Source: Marsupella aquatica
Taxonomy: Eukaryota > Marchantiophyta
NCBI GenBank assembly: GCA_973895155.1
Contig: OZ316892.1
Location: 24,118,001 to 24,182,000, forward strand
DNA: 64,000 nucleotides
Direction of reading: 5' to 3'
How positions within the stretch are numbered: the first letter of the stretch is position 1; each line of letters opens with the position of its first letter. The notes under the pieces were generated by a model. The model did no database searches. It had not been told where the DNA came from and saw only the letters and a program-made list of their open reading frames with translations. Made by a program: the position numbers and the translations under genes. Of this stretch, positions 12,061 to 24,520 are shown piece by piece.

Positions 12061-15000
12061 TTACTGCAAAGCCAATATTTTTGTAGTTTCAAGCACACCA
12101 TCATAGGTACTCCTTGGCACATCTCCACGCTTGATAAGGCGTGGCCCCACTGGAGGCCCTCCTCTCTTTGGACGGATATCCTGCACAAAGAGCCAACGTT
12201 AGAGCTGGTTCTTGCTACCACAAATGAGACGAGGTGGGATCAAACCCTTCTTAAAGCCACAAACAAGAAAGTACCTTCCGAATCCTTGAGGAGATGGGAG
12301 AGCCACCTTTACGGGAATGACCTCTCTCATCAAAGGAAAACAGAAGCAGTCAATGCTATAAAATTAGAGAATTGAACAAATATTCATATAGAGAGGAAGG
12401 CCCACAGAGACAAATTACTGTGCAGATCGTCATTCTTACTCTCACCAAAACTTACTCCCGCATTAAGCAGTTCCGTCCTAACATAGATATCTCCATTTTG
12501 ACATCGGCACAGAGAAATGGAAACCACACCTGATCAAAAATTGACACTGGAATGGCCAGCGTTGCACAGGCGTTGGGTGCATCCACTATGCCGGACAATC
12601 GACCCTCACAAGGACAGCAAGACAACAGAAGATAAACCTGCAAATGCAAGCAGCACATAATTAGTTGAATTGGGACTTTCTAACGTTGTTGAGGCTATGC
12701 CTGTGGATTGGCCCAATTTGGTGTCGTCTTGCAAGCAATGACACTATGGGCAGCATTACTTCTTAGATCGAGAGTCTAACCTATTCTGAATCAAGACATA
12801 TCTCATTATACCAGTAAATGCTTTTGTATGTTTCTTCTTTCAATGCCAATCATTCAGTCTTAGTCTGGTGACCACTGAGAGTAGCGGTATTATCACCAGC
12901 AGCTTCTGGTGTGCTCAATTTGTTCACGTGGCAACGCATTTTTCCGATCTCTTCAAAAAAGAATAATAATAAGAAGAATCCTTTATGACTGCTAGAATTA
13001 GACAATTTACTAGTAAGCAATCGGACAACTACAATGAAGGTGGTTTACCTGTTCTTTGGTGTAGCCAAACTTAGATAGGTAATCAATTGCGTTAAGAACA
13101 GCCCGTTTATATGCGACAGTAGCATCAAGATAATGTTGTCGTCCCTTCTCATCCACACTGATGCCCTCAAACACAAGCCACTCGGAAAATCTGGGCTCCA
13201 ACGGACCAATCTCAAAAATTGGATTCACGTGTAATTTGGTGGGTCCCATGGGAGTTAGATACTGTTCACATCCTCCTCGTAAAATCTCACACCTGCAATA
13301 GTTGAATTCCGATTAAGCTGTAAGAAGCGTGTAACAATGGTCTTGTCTAGTAACCATTCTTTTGGTTCACTGGTCTAACAGGAGCCTTACCACGGCTGGG
13401 AGGCCGGTTCTTCTCAGCCATGCCCTCAGTTCAATCCCGACTTACCACCTGACGGTGCTGGCACTATACAGAACAGGATATAAGGAAATGGAGATAATTT
13501 GCAGATGGTTTTCTAGGGGCTGAATCAGACGGAAGGGCACAAGACGGCACTGATAGCTTGGCAGATGTTAGCAAGACACGAAAGCGAAGGTGGGCTGAAC
13601 ATCCTGCCATTCAAAGACCAGGCCCGTGCACTTAAAACATGTCATCAAACTCATCACGGGAGAAAGACGGGAATGGACCATCATGGCCCACGACATCATC
13701 AAACGAGGATTAAGAACTAGCACAAGAAGGAAAAAGGAGGTGGTCCCCTTTTTCAAGAAAAAAGGGGACAAAAGAAGGAAACAAAGAGCAAACTATTCTT
13801 TTGATTGATACATTACATGGGCATGAGATTGGTTGAAGCCATTAACTCTTCAATTCTATAAACTACTCATGAATGACTGCATTATATCCAGGTTAGATAA
13901 TTCGAGGAAGTATCAATTGAGGAGAGCCCGTCCTCAGTCCTTCCCGCACCCAAACTGTGGAGTCATCGCTATTGATTGACTCCCAAGTGAACTAATTTAC
14001 CACCATGTCGATTCAACGTTGTTCTGGCCACAGTTCTATCAAGAGTAAGGTTCCATACTTGAGCTCCAAAAAGCCGCTCATTTCGATGGCGCCACAAAAG
14101 GACACTTCACCATCGCCTTGGGAGAAATGCATGTCACCCATGCTGAGATTTGCTCCTTCCACAAACACAGGGAAATAGACCTTGCAACCTCTGCTCAGAT
14201 TCTTAATGTCACAGTTGCCACCATTCTCTCTGCCAGGAATCGTTCGAGCACCTTCTGCTGCTATTCTTTCATAATCTGCTGAGCCTGCTTTAATCTGAAT
14301 AATTTAACAGGAAATTTATAGTGGTAACAATTTTTCAGACACGTAAGAATAACTGGAAACAACCCTTCGTAAAGGATGACTACCTTTCTTTAATTCTGCA
14401 TCTCTAATTCACCACATATTAGTAACTTCAGGAGATTCAATCAATAATTGACACCAAGAATACTTTTGATCCAGCCACAATCCTCTCGTCAAGAAAATGA
14501 TCAATGAACAACATTTATTGGACCAGTTGATGGTGACCCACCTTTCCGAGAAGAGCCCCTTTCGCCAAGGGTAAATTTGCGAGAGGTCTTGTGTGCAATA
14601 CTGCACCCAGTGTGATTGCATCTGCACCCTCTTTCTCAAGTTGGGCCTCCCTTGTGTTCCAAATCTCCAACAACTCCTTGGATGGAGCAGTTCCAATCAG
14701 GCCGGGATGTGTAAGTCCAGGGAACCGCACACCTGATACAATTGGAATGCCGATGAATAACAATTGCAAAACTCGATTCTGGCCCACATAATCGCATGCT
14801 AAATCTTCATCTTGGCATAAGCATCAATTCTATTATATAACTATGCCGATCAACATTTACATTTGTGAAGGTTTTGCACATTCTAATTTAGTGAACTATT
14901 GAAGCAGCCTAGTGAACACGTGTATATTGACTCGTGGCTTCTCCATGGAGATTCAATCATGAACAGGGTGTCTCTTCTGATCTTGTCTACAATTGCAGAG

Positions 15001-16238
15001 GCTTGTGTGGAAGGACATAATAAAGACCTGGAATGTGTCGAGAAGAAGCGAAGATTCCATCAAAGTCCCAGATGGCCTTAGCTGCGTGAGGGAAGTGGTC
15101 AGTCAAGAATCCACCACCATTGTCACGATCGAAGGCCCCCGTGAACCCCCACTCGTCGCCCGGAAGAGGACCCAGATTGCAGATTTCCACCACCAGAATG
15201 TCTCCGGGGTGTGCAGGCACACCATCCTTGTCGCTTACTTTGACGGGGCCGCTGAGGTGATGGACCTGAATCAGAGAGACGAGTGGTGATCAGTGAACCT
15301 GTCCTGACGCCGTCCTGACAAGCCCAATTCCATAGGCTGTGAGAGAAGGAATGCATAATGTCCAGCGCAGTGAATCCTGATTCTGCCACGGAACTAAAAT
15401 AACGATGTTGCTCCCCGAGTTGCTAAGTTGGAGAACTAAGTGAATTGGTATCGAATCTATCAGCAAGAGGAGAACAAGGCCACCGAACGTCCAAATAAAC
15501 CACCCATCCACAAAATTACATCAAAGGCTGTCTAAAGTTACACAGAAATAATGAGCCGAGGGGAGATTTCCAGGTAGACTCCTTCTTCAATTGTCCCTGT
15601 TCGAGTCTACTTTCCCACCTCAATCCAGTTCGTATATACTTAGTCTGGCTTCGGAATAAGTTCCCATAGACAATTCGGGATCTACGGACTTTAGAGTCTG
15701 TTCATTTATTGGCCTGGAAGGTTTTTAAATCGCTCTTCCATCAACCAACATTGAGCAACTTTAATCTTCGCGAGCCACATAGGCAATCGGGGATCTATAA
15801 GCTTTAACAATCGAGTCGTTGACTTTCTATGTAGACTTTTGGATCACTCTTCGGTAAAACAAAACTTGAGCATCTTAGATGATCTCGAGCCACACGCCCG
15901 AAAGGGACTTTGGACCAGCGTTGAGGATCACTCTAACACGAAGATTAGAACTACAGCACACAGACAGGTGAAAGCATGCTGATAACAAATATAGACAAAC
16001 TCTTAGAAATTCAACGTACCCTGGAGAGGTCCACGTGCTTGATGTCTTCAGCGCTGTCATCGTCCTTAATTTGTCCTCCCGTCCAGTCAATTGTCTCCAC
16101 ACGAAACAAATCGCCTTCTTTCACTTCTCCCACAGGTGGTATTTCCGGGTGCCAGCGATTATGCAATGGCTGTTCCTGCTCATGGGGTTTCCGCTTGGGA
16201 TCTACCTTTACCACTGGTATGGGCGTCCTCGGAGCCAT
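12061..16238 (-). CDS. Formamidase (acetamidase/formamidase family)
   Basis: Seven exons: 16238-16020, 15265-15028, 14732-14542, 14294-14059, 13292-13049, 12637-12530 and 12180-12061. Phases agree throughout and give 451 aa, essentially the length of plant formamidases. The start MAPRTPIPVV is followed by PLHNRWHPEIPPV, FRVETIDWTGG and then VEICNLGPLPGDEWGFTG, DRDNGGGFLTDHFP, SSRHIPG/VRFPGLTHPG, GRENGGNCDIKNLSRG, GDMHFSQGDGEVSFCGA and SCCPCEGRLSGIVDAPNA. These blocks are diagnostic of the FmdA/AmdA family, which hydrolyses formamide-type amides to formate and ammonia, probably in the cytosol. The stop is a TAA directly after ILALQ at 12061-12063. No frame damage is seen. The exact in vivo substrate in plants is not established by this sequence. 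Confidence 0.95.
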
Positions 16239-17100
16239 GATGTATGAACTGTCTAAGAAACAAAATCTCAAGCAGGCAGATTCTCTAGCTCAATCAAAAC
16301 TCTGGGTTAGCTCTGAGTGTGGATAAGTATGGCCAGTCCTCAAGGACCCACATGCAGCACTAATGACCGAAATCCCGAGCGTTGTTTTTTGGGCGCCGAA
16401 GAGGCAGTGAGAGTATCTGCTGAACGAAACCAAATGCAATCAACATGCATGTGGTAATACAATCAGAGTGGATAAAGGCAAGTAATTGCTGAATTCTGTA
16501 GCAGCAGGCAATCATGTTAGCTGCCCACACGAACAGGTAGCTTCCCAAACAACACAGTCGAAATGTGGACACCGAGAATCAGGGTGAGTGATGGACAGAA
16601 GCTGACGACACTCAATGCCCGAATTACAAAGTAAGTATGGCCATGCACAGCCTCCGCCGGTGCACTATTAATGAAGGAAAAAGCACTTTGCAAGTTCTCC
16701 CCTGAAACTAATAGGAGACGAGTATAAGTTGTCTGACGAGAGCTCCACTAGCCTGGCTGGACTGGCTGCGAAGAGACTTGGCTAGTTTGAGCCATCAGCT
16801 GAGATTCCCTGCCCTGTTCGCCCGCAGGCAACTGACAGAATCTTTCCGGAATCTTGACTAATTGTAGATTTCTGTTGTGGTCTGTTAATTTTGTTTAATA
16901 TCTCGAACAGAATTTGTACTGATGTGTAGAATACCAAGATAACAGGGGAGCTTCCAGTAAGGGAATTAGGAGTACATTAGTAACAGAGGCGTCCATTACT
17001 ATGTCCGCATTCCAAAGTATACTCTTCGTATTGAAGCTAACACTGCCGGTAATCCAAATCAACGATGCAAGTTTTCACCTAGTAAGAATACACTTTTTAA
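16239..17100. other. Upstream region of formamidase
   Basis: Presumed promoter and 5' leader of the minus-strand formamidase gene. No separate gene was recognised. Confidence 0.35.
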
Positions 17101-17106
17101 GTGCCT

Positions 17107-17440
17107 CTATTATATTAGAGAAGAGGCACAGGGACAACCCAAAATTGTAAGCGCCAGAAGTGCGAAGCTACGGATAACATATGGTGTGTGGTGGAGTGCG
17201 GAGTTTTCGGAGAAAAACGAGTACACAGCCGGCTCTTTGCGGAAGAGTAGCCTGGCACGGCCTTCTGAGATCGTTCCTTGTTTCATATCAGCCCGGAATT
17301 TGGCCCATGCCATGTGCTACAATCCTCGCAATGCCAAATCTTAGCGATGTTTGTAGCCTGCAATCGCCCAGGGACATCTGGCCTTCCAGATAGCCCAGAT
17401 TCCTCGCATCAGTTGCCAGACCTGTCCAGGGGTGTTTCAA
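17107..17440 (-). pseudogene. Possible remnant of a non-LTR retrotransposon reverse transcriptase tail
   Basis: Read on the minus strand, one frame gives QLMRGIWAIWKARC, then two stops, then an ATG-started stretch beginning MAWAKFRADMKQG that stays open to 17110. The W..IWKAR pattern followed by a W-K-F stretch resembles the zinc-binding end of plant LINE reverse transcriptases. The similarity is weak and there are in-frame stops, so it would be a relic at best. A 67-residue open frame (17313-17110) is an alternative reading as a small protein, but I recognise no family. Confidence 0.25.
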
Positions 17441-17683
17441 GGGCCTTGTTGTAGTCTATTTTCGGTTTTCTTTTCTCTTATTTGGGTTGAATACTTTCCT
17501 GCCAAGTCCGCAGCCTCCCATGACAAGCTTGTCCTTTCGGAAAAGGGAGGGCCTCTCTTAGTAAGTACGAATCCAAGCTAGTGGTGTCTGCAATGTATCA
17601 CTAAGCAGTTTACATCTCCCACTAAGTCGAGTCCACGCCGGTATGTGATGATTGCACCATCTTTATTTTGCATTTCACCTAAT

Positions 17684-17871
17684 TTAGTTTCCCTGTTTGA
17701 GTGGTCACTACATTTCCAGGAACTGAGATGACTCCACCTGGATGGTTCTTCTGTCTGCTCACTCCCCGGCATTCTTTCACGGCCTCTCTTGCCCATGCTG
17801 CCTCTCCGAACAGCTCAGGAAAGTTCTTGAGGCCTTCAACACCTATCTCGCAAACAACACCTATGCCTTTA
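17684..17871 (-). pseudogene. Unrecognised protein-like fragment
   Basis: A minus-strand frame of about 60 codons, bounded by a stop upstream and TAG at its end, reads GIGVVCEIGVEGLKNFPEL, then FGEAAWAREAVKECRG and later GGVISVPGNVV. The composition looks like real protein, but there is no ATG or obvious splice acceptor in front of it. I cannot name the family. It may be a decayed exon or gene fragment. Confidence 0.25.
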
Positions 17872-18615
17872 AAAATTTAGTAAATCAGATTTGCATCTCA
17901 TGAGGTACTAATAACATGATGGATTCACCCTCCTCCATAAGATCAACAGATGGTGGTTATGAGCTCAATCTGTGCTGGCAAGGGCTCCAACTGTTATTAG
18001 CTGATGGCAACATAAGCAACATTTTTCCGTGCAAGTATCCGTAGACAGGACCACGAAGTTCAAGTTTACGTGTAAGAGTTTGGACATTTTGGTGTGGGTT
18101 GTACAGCCTAGCTCTTGCTTGCCCGTGAATCACATTAGAATGTTAAGCCGAAGGTTCAGGTGTGAAATTCTCCGACTCAAGAGTAGTCCATGAGGACGGA
18201 AAGATCCAACTTCGTGTTCACCATGGACGGCAATTTGAGCAGAGATGGAACCTGGACCATTCGATCATCACCAACAAGATCAAGCTTAAAGTTGAATATC
18301 CCAGGCTCAGCGCCTAGTCTCTTTTACTGTGGTGTGAAAAAGGCCTCTTACTGAAGCTACGGGGAGTGTTATGGAACCTGAGGCAAAGCCTTCACATGCG
18401 TTGAAAAGCCTAAAACTCACATGAAGTACAGGAGTTCATCATTCCTTTAGTCAGCCTAGGAGGTAAATGAATATATAGCAGGAAGGGTGGTGGCAAATGA
18501 TATACTAAATCTCCATGTATTACAATCAACTTAAAGGTGGCATGCTGCAATATCAATCCAATAAATGGACAACATTTAGTACACCATATGATGAATGAAT
18601 CTCTGAATCAGCCGA
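17872..18615. other. Intergenic, no gene seen
   Basis: No convincing gene. A minus-strand frame near 18185-18310 (PGIFNFKLDLVGDDRMVQVP and on) looks protein-like over about 45 codons, but it has no start or partner exon that I could find. Confidence 0.3.
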
Positions 18616-18846
18616 CTCCCTGAATCATGGACATTTGAATATCTGCTTATCTAGGGTAAGTAATATATACACTTCTCGGTAACACATACCTAAATTACTC
18701 TCATGAAATCGTCTGTAATGAATGCAATGTCATTGTCCCTGAATCATGGACATTTGAATATCTGCTTATGTAGGGTAAGTAATACACTTCTCGGTAACAC
18801 ATACCGATCTCACAATCATGAAATCGTCTCTAATGCAATGTCATTG
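18616..18846. repeat. ~120-bp tandem duplication
   Basis: The block from CCCTGAATCATGGACATTTG to GCAATGTCATTG appears twice, starting at about 18616 and 18736. Both copies contain CTTCTCGGTAACACATACC. The second copy lacks a few bases. Non-coding. Confidence 0.85.
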
Positions 18847-19288
18847 AGTTGTATGACATGCAAATCCTCCTCCACCATCCAACTCTCCAATCTTGTGGTT
18901 AAATGACTATAATACAACTCTCTCAGGACAAATTTAACAGGGATTCTTGTAGAAGGTTTTGGTGAAATAAGTACCACCCTCTTGACTTGTCGGGAGGCCT
19001 ATGATAACACCTGGTGAATTTTGAGCTCGAAATGCTTCCCTGTCATGGAAATAAATTGGAGGCTCCATGATTATTATCCCGTCACTGGCTCAGACACAAA
19101 GCAAGACGCCATTTCACCCATAACAGGGAGCTTGCCAAGCTGTGTTTGAATTCATCATCATGAACTGGGACACGACTCACTTGACCGATGTAGGTTGTCT
19201 ACATCTCCTCAGGCCAAGCAGGGTGTGCTTTCCCTTTCATCCTGATGATTACATGGCTTGAAATATCCATAATGTTAATCTATTGTAC
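18847..19288. other. Downstream flank of the SNARE gene
   Basis: No gene is supported. This is the likely 3' untranslated region of the minus-strand SNARE gene that stops at 19289-19291. Confidence 0.35.
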
Positions 19289-21468
19289 TCATCGGCCAAC
19301 CAAGTAGCGCGTGCGGTTGTACGATTGTTTTACTCTGTCATTAATTGCAACTACATCGTTCTCCATGCCACCAATAGCTGCAGTTTGCTTTTCCACCTCC
19401 TCGTTCATGACGGAGGTCATGTCTTTGAGTTTGGTCACTATGTCCCCCAAACCCTCCAACGCCTCGTCCTGATGCTCCTTCTCCATCTCTAGCTGCACTT
19501 CCGTGGCCGACAAGCCTTCAAACTTATTTGCTTTGGCTCGATTCCGCTCGCTCTCCTCTTCTTCGAAATCTTCTTTGCTGAGTACTGCTCTTCTGGTTGC
19601 CTCTGCATTCTTCTTCTTGAATGGATCAGGAGCAATTTGAGGTCCTTTGATCTTTGCCCCTTTCTTGGGTTTCCATCTCCTACTAAATATACCTGGGTTC
19701 AAAGAAGACATCTTCACATCAGTCTATCAATTCTGTTATTGGTGGTCTTGACCTCTAATACGAGACGGACTTGCATGGAGAAATTGAGCACAAATTGTCA
19801 TTTCATCACATTTTCAGACGTAAAGCGGAAACAAGTCCCTGGTGTTTCTTCACGGTGTGTGCTACTTTGAGTAATGCCATAGTTTTGCTGTGTAAACGGC
19901 TGCAGTACCATGTTACATTTCATGATGAAAAGTTGACCACATTGGAGAAAATGTCTGAGATCCTGCCTCGAGAACTCCAAGGAGTTTCAATAGGAAATGC
20001 AAAAAATCTCAGAAACAAAGTTTCGTTGACAACTCTAGATTCCAGTGGTTGATTTCTCCTAAACTAGATTGTCTGTTGAAACTCTGACAGTTACAGTTCA
20101 ATTATTGACTTTGAAACCATGAGTACGGAGATCAAGATTTGTACCTCCAAGGCTGCCAAGCACCTTCTCTCCCACAGTTAGGTCCTCCTCAACCCTCACG
20201 GCAGCCAAGTGCGATCGCCTAATCTGTACTCCCTGTTCGTTCAGCATTTCCATCGTGGCAGAAGCAATTCCTGTGGTCTCCTCTGCCACCTTCACGCAGT
20301 CTCTAATGTTCTGTGACACATCCTGCAACCAAATTCCAAGTTTTCTGAACCTTATCAACAACAGATTGTTTGCCAAATCTGACAATTCTCAAAGACGAGA
20401 GGTGAAATCTGGTCGGCCCCAATTACATGAACCTCGGTAATAATTAAGTTACGCTCTGTAGGACTCGTCAAGAAAGGCTACTCCTTCAAATGAGTGAATG
20501 AATGAATGAACGAACGAAAATATTCAGAGTCGAGCCTCTCCTTGGCAGCACCCCTTTCTGCGTGTTTGACCTTCCATCCTCGTCAAGGTTAGCACTTCAG
20601 CTTTAGAAACAATATGTTTAATTTCTGCAAGGAGTAAACAGTGCATTCCCGAAACCCCACTAGTACGAAGTGACACAGAGAGTCACCACCCTAAAGAGAA
20701 ACTCAGTCCCCGTCGACAAGGGGATTAAGCTCCCAACGTGCTGCTACGGAGGGAAATCACGACTCGTAACATGGACAGTGAACAGCTGCGGATAAGCTAA
20801 AACTCTTTCAGAAGACGAGACACGCGAATTCTACAAGCAAATTTCTCAAGCCCTGAGGTCCGCCAGGTGGCCAGGGGCATACTAAAATATGCAAAGTTCC
20901 AAAGCAATGAACAAGCCCATACCTGAGATCGGAGAATTGCATAAGACTCCAGCTGATCCACACTGCGAGTCTCCAACTCGGTCTCCGTAAGCTGGGGTGT
21001 GTAGACCCTCCCAACCGGCCGTTCTGGTTCATGATCCTCACCGAAGAGGTCTCGCTTCTGCTGCTCCTCCTTCGTGAGCTCAGCGGTTTCCGCAGTCCCT
21101 TCCTCTGCAGACGACGCTCCATTCGCAGACGCAGCGACATTCCTCGTTCTGTTGGCCCTCAATTTATACGGAGTGCTAGCTTTAGTAGTTGTTGCGGCTG
21201 TTGCTGGGCCGATGCTTGCCAAAGCGGAAGGCCTCCGGGAGGTCCCCGTTGTTCCTCCCCTACCACTTTGACCCGACTTTATCTTCTCTTTCAGAATCAA
21301 TCCCGGGTCGGTGAGCTCGTCCTTGCTTGGAGCAGATCTCGCAGCGGCAGCCTCGACAGCGGCAATCTTCTCTTTCAGAATCAGGCCCGGGTCAGTAATA
21401 GGAAGATTGTCTCTGACTTGAGCGGCGGGCTTCATTGTCGGAGGTCTGGCTCTTATTCTAGTAGCCAT
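19289..21468 (-). CDS. SNAP25/SNAP33-like Qb+Qc t-SNARE
   Basis: Three exons, 21468-20923, 20322-20145 and 19692-19289, join in phase to 375 aa. The N-terminal 150 residues are low-complexity and basic. They contain a duplicated DPGLILKEKI motif at residues 26-35 and 54-63. The Qb SNARE helix spans about residues 160-225, with the zero-layer glutamine in NEQGVQI (Q212), and is followed by VGEKVLGSLGGIFSRRWKPKK, a linker block typical of plant SNAP33. The Qc helix spans about 312-371 with its zero-layer glutamine in EVEKQTAAI (Q344), and the protein ends NRTRYLVGR. Such proteins supply two of the four helices of plasma-membrane SNARE complexes with a syntaxin and a VAMP, for example in secretion and cell-plate fusion. 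The chosen ATG is the first in the frame. At 375 aa it is longer than SNAP33 of flowering plants because of the N-terminal part. Confidence 0.92.
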
Positions 21469-22200
21469 ATCTGTACAGATATCTCGCGGAATTCCCAATC
21501 CCGACTTCCTACTAACACCTGCCTTCGCCGGATCGATTGTCTGTCTTAATCTACAGAAGGTGTTAAAAAGCAGACCTCCCTGACTCCGACTGCCTCCGAT
21601 AAACCCTCAAGGGGCCAACAAAGTTACTAATCAATTACAGACCAGTGATCAACTCCTTCACAAATCCCTGACTGTCAAGCCACAAAAGATTTTGAAACAA
21701 GCTCCCTCAAGTTGAAATCAGGTCAGAAGGTCAATTCATCAATCTCTGAGCAATTGTGCCGGCCCAATTTTCCGGATCTCAAACGAGCTGCAACAAAGCT
21801 CACCCTCGGAAAACCCAATTGGGTTCTGAGCTCCGTATCCGGACCACTAAGCCGTCGTCTCCCAATCCAATCGTCTCGCTGCTTCCAGAAATCCAATCCA
21901 CGCGGATCTGTCTACTAGACTCCAATTCGAGGAAGAAAAACGAAGTGCAATTCTTCACCTCTCCGGACCAGATCAAATTCTACAAAAGCAGAAGGAGGCC
22001 GCTTAGTGAAGCAACCAGTTGTCAATCAATCGCCTGTCGCGACGAGATCATCATAAGTAATGCAGATCATCATCAGCCTGCGACGAAAGGAACGACGAAA
22101 TGATAATATTTCCTCGTGCCCAAGAAGGAGAAGGTTTCTTCGACTAAAGGGTCATCTCCAATTCGGGCACACTCGTCTCGGGTAGACCGTAGCCTTTGAG
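21469..22200. promoter_or_regulatory. 5' leader and promoter region of the SNARE gene
   Basis: Directly upstream of the minus-strand SNARE start. Rich in C/T on the plus strand, with no recognised coding sequence. Probably untranslated leader and core promoter. Confidence 0.35.
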
Positions 22201-23580
22201 TGAGACCCACGGTTAGCTACTAAACCCGGGTTGGCAAGTGCATCGGGTGATCTGAGCCCTCCATTGCGAACTCTTGGCGTTTCTTCCTCCAATCCCTCGC
22301 ACAAGCAAAATGAAGCCCCCATGGAACTAAACGTTTGGAACAGCTCCTGGATGGACCCGAAAACTCCCGAAGGACTGCACCGATATCTTTTGTGTACTAC
22401 GATAGCACTTCCTTTGTAAAGCTATTCATACTCTTCTGGTCATGTGGTCCATCCAGGCTGCAAGGTTCATAGAAGTGGTCTGAACAAGCATCAATATCCT
22501 TGACGAAGAGACTGTTTTATCTTCGAGGTAAATACAGACCGGGAAGGGATCCAACAGACGGGGAACGCGACGACGGCGATGTTGTCCGACTGTCGGGAGT
22601 CCGCATATCCCGTCCAGGAATCCATCCGATGACGCGTTCCCGGTCGGAGCGAATAGGAAGGCTCGGCGAGCTTGCCGGCGAAGAGGTCGGATGGAGGGAA
22701 GAAGCGGTCAGGCCAGCGAAGTACCGGTAGCGTTGGATGTGGGCTTTGCTTCACTGGGTAGGGGAGACGTGTGTGGGGTTTCATGTAGAGGGACGGCAAT
22801 TTCTCTCCACTCCCACATTTCCGAAAGGTTTATGTCCCTCCGGGCATTACCACCGGGAGGTCCATGCTCAACTCGGTAAATGAGTGTGTAGCAAGTTGAA
22901 TAGAAAACCAGCTTGTTGGTGGCAGACTGCACCCAGTCAGTATTTCAACACTATGCCCAATGGGCAACACACTGAGATGGTCTCCAGGGTTTAATTTTGT
23001 AGGGCTCGGTGGGAAAAAACGGTTTTACAGCCGGTCACTCTAAGGAAATCACCTGCCAGGCATTCCGGACAACCGGTGGGAATGCTCTAAGTGTATTTCC
23101 ACAATTGTTGCACTAAATGATTTAGCAAAAAAATTGACAAACTGAATTGATAATCCATGATATTTTTAGTTTGTATGGAGAGAATTTGCTAAGTGATACA
23201 CTTTGAGTGTAATAATCACTAACTCAGCCCTCCTAACTCTACAACTTAATTGAATTTCATTGTTGAATTCTACAATAGTTTTGTATTTGCAATAATCTAG
23301 AGCTAGTGAGTCTACACAAATAATAGTTCCTCTTTCCTTTCATCTGTATGTGACAAGTAGCAGATGACCTGGGGAAAGAAAGGGTGTCATGGTGATATAG
23401 CATAATGTTTGGATGTGTGACTCACAAGTGGCTACAATTTTTTGCACCAATAGTAGGCTAACAAAGTGGACCTCTTAACTCACATGCTTGTGTACTAAAG
23501 TAACTTGCTGCAGGGGAACTTTGGGAGAGTTCAAGGAAACACACAATAAAGCCCATATTGGGAATATGGCCCAGGTTTTG
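22201..23580. other. Intergenic; GC-rich patch 22500-22880
   Basis: The patch 22500-22880 has overlapping open frames on both strands, of 62-102 codons. None shows a family motif and no consistent exon structure could be built. The rest is AT-rich. I see no gene. Confidence 0.35.
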
Positions 23581-24177
23581 GCCCCATTACATTCTGGATA
23601 ACTCTATAGTATCATCCAATTTACAGGGTGTGAACCATAATGCCTGGAAGAATGAGAGCTTGACCTTGAGTTTTGACAGTCTATTATCAACACCTATAGT
23701 ACAATGTTGCACCACCTTATAGAGTGGTCGTCATTCAATTATGCAGGGGCGTTTTAGGTGAAGAAAATCAAACCAGACAAAATGAAAGGAGTAAACAAAC
23801 AACACAACCCAATCTTTGTTGCTACGACCCTCCCCTCTCACCTTGCAAAACTTAATTTTGGAACTGCTCTTGCTCCCTTGGCCGCGGCGCTTTGTGACCC
23901 TGTCACCTCACCTTGCCTTGGATTGCCCCGCCCCACCCTGCACCTTCCCTTGTCGCGGCCCTCTCACCATGCCCCCCTCCCTCGCCCTTCCTCAGTCACC
24001 TCCCTCCCTTGCGTGCCCTAGCACCCTTGGGCGACCAACATATAGCTCGCCTCAAGAACCTCGCTCCACCTTGCCTCTAACCCCCTCGCCGCCTTGACTT
24101 GACCTCACTGCCTGACCCAATGCAGAGAGCCCTTTGGCAAAGGCACGGCTCAGCCCATTGCCCAGCTAAACCTCAAC
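23581..24177. repeat. Left part of an older dispersed repeat, split by the copia element
   Basis: The stretch 23705-23775 (TTGCACCA, then GTCGTCATTCAA and TGCAGGGGC(A/G)TTTT) matches 52661-52720. In both places a C-rich stretch follows and then a CTTGACTT word. At 52866 onward the other copy continues into ACATCTTT repeats. Here that continuation appears only after the copia element, at 29844. The retrotransposon therefore landed inside this repeat. Confidence 0.5.
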
Positions 24178-24500
24178 TGTAGAGGTTAACTCAGTCTTGG
24201 GTTGGACTATGGTTAGTATGTTAACTAGGGTTAGAGTAAACCCTAGTTGAAGAGTTGGTCCTTATCTCTTCAATTTCTATGTGGTGTGAGAACACACAAT
24301 AGAGTTCTCAAGAGAGAACACAATGATATAGCAAGAGATGAGAGCTTGAAGAGATGAGAGCTATGGTGATGCTTGAGTAGACACATAACCGTTAATAAAG
24401 CTTGGTCTTCCCGTGGACGTAGCCAACCTTGAGGCGAACCACGTAACTATTGAGCACGTGTATGTTTGGAGTGTTTTTCCTGATCTGATTTCTCCCCACA
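24178..24500 (+). repeat. 5' LTR of the copia element
   Basis: 323 bp, starts TGTAGAGGTTAACTCAG and ends TCTCCCCACA. Contains internal short repeats (AGAGATGAGAGCT twice). It differs from the 3' LTR at nine sites, all transitions. Confidence 0.95.
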
Positions 24501-24520
24501 ATTGGTATCAGAGCTCAGGT
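24501..24520 (+). promoter_or_regulatory. Primer binding site (initiator tRNA-Met type)
   Basis: TGGTATCAGAGC begins three bases after the 5' LTR end, the standard minus-strand priming site of plant copia elements. Confidence 0.9.

Noticed and set aside
22491-22799. 102-codon minus-strand frame and a 76-codon plus-strand frame over the same DNA
   Set aside because: Both are open because the patch is GC-rich; neither has family motifs or matching exons.
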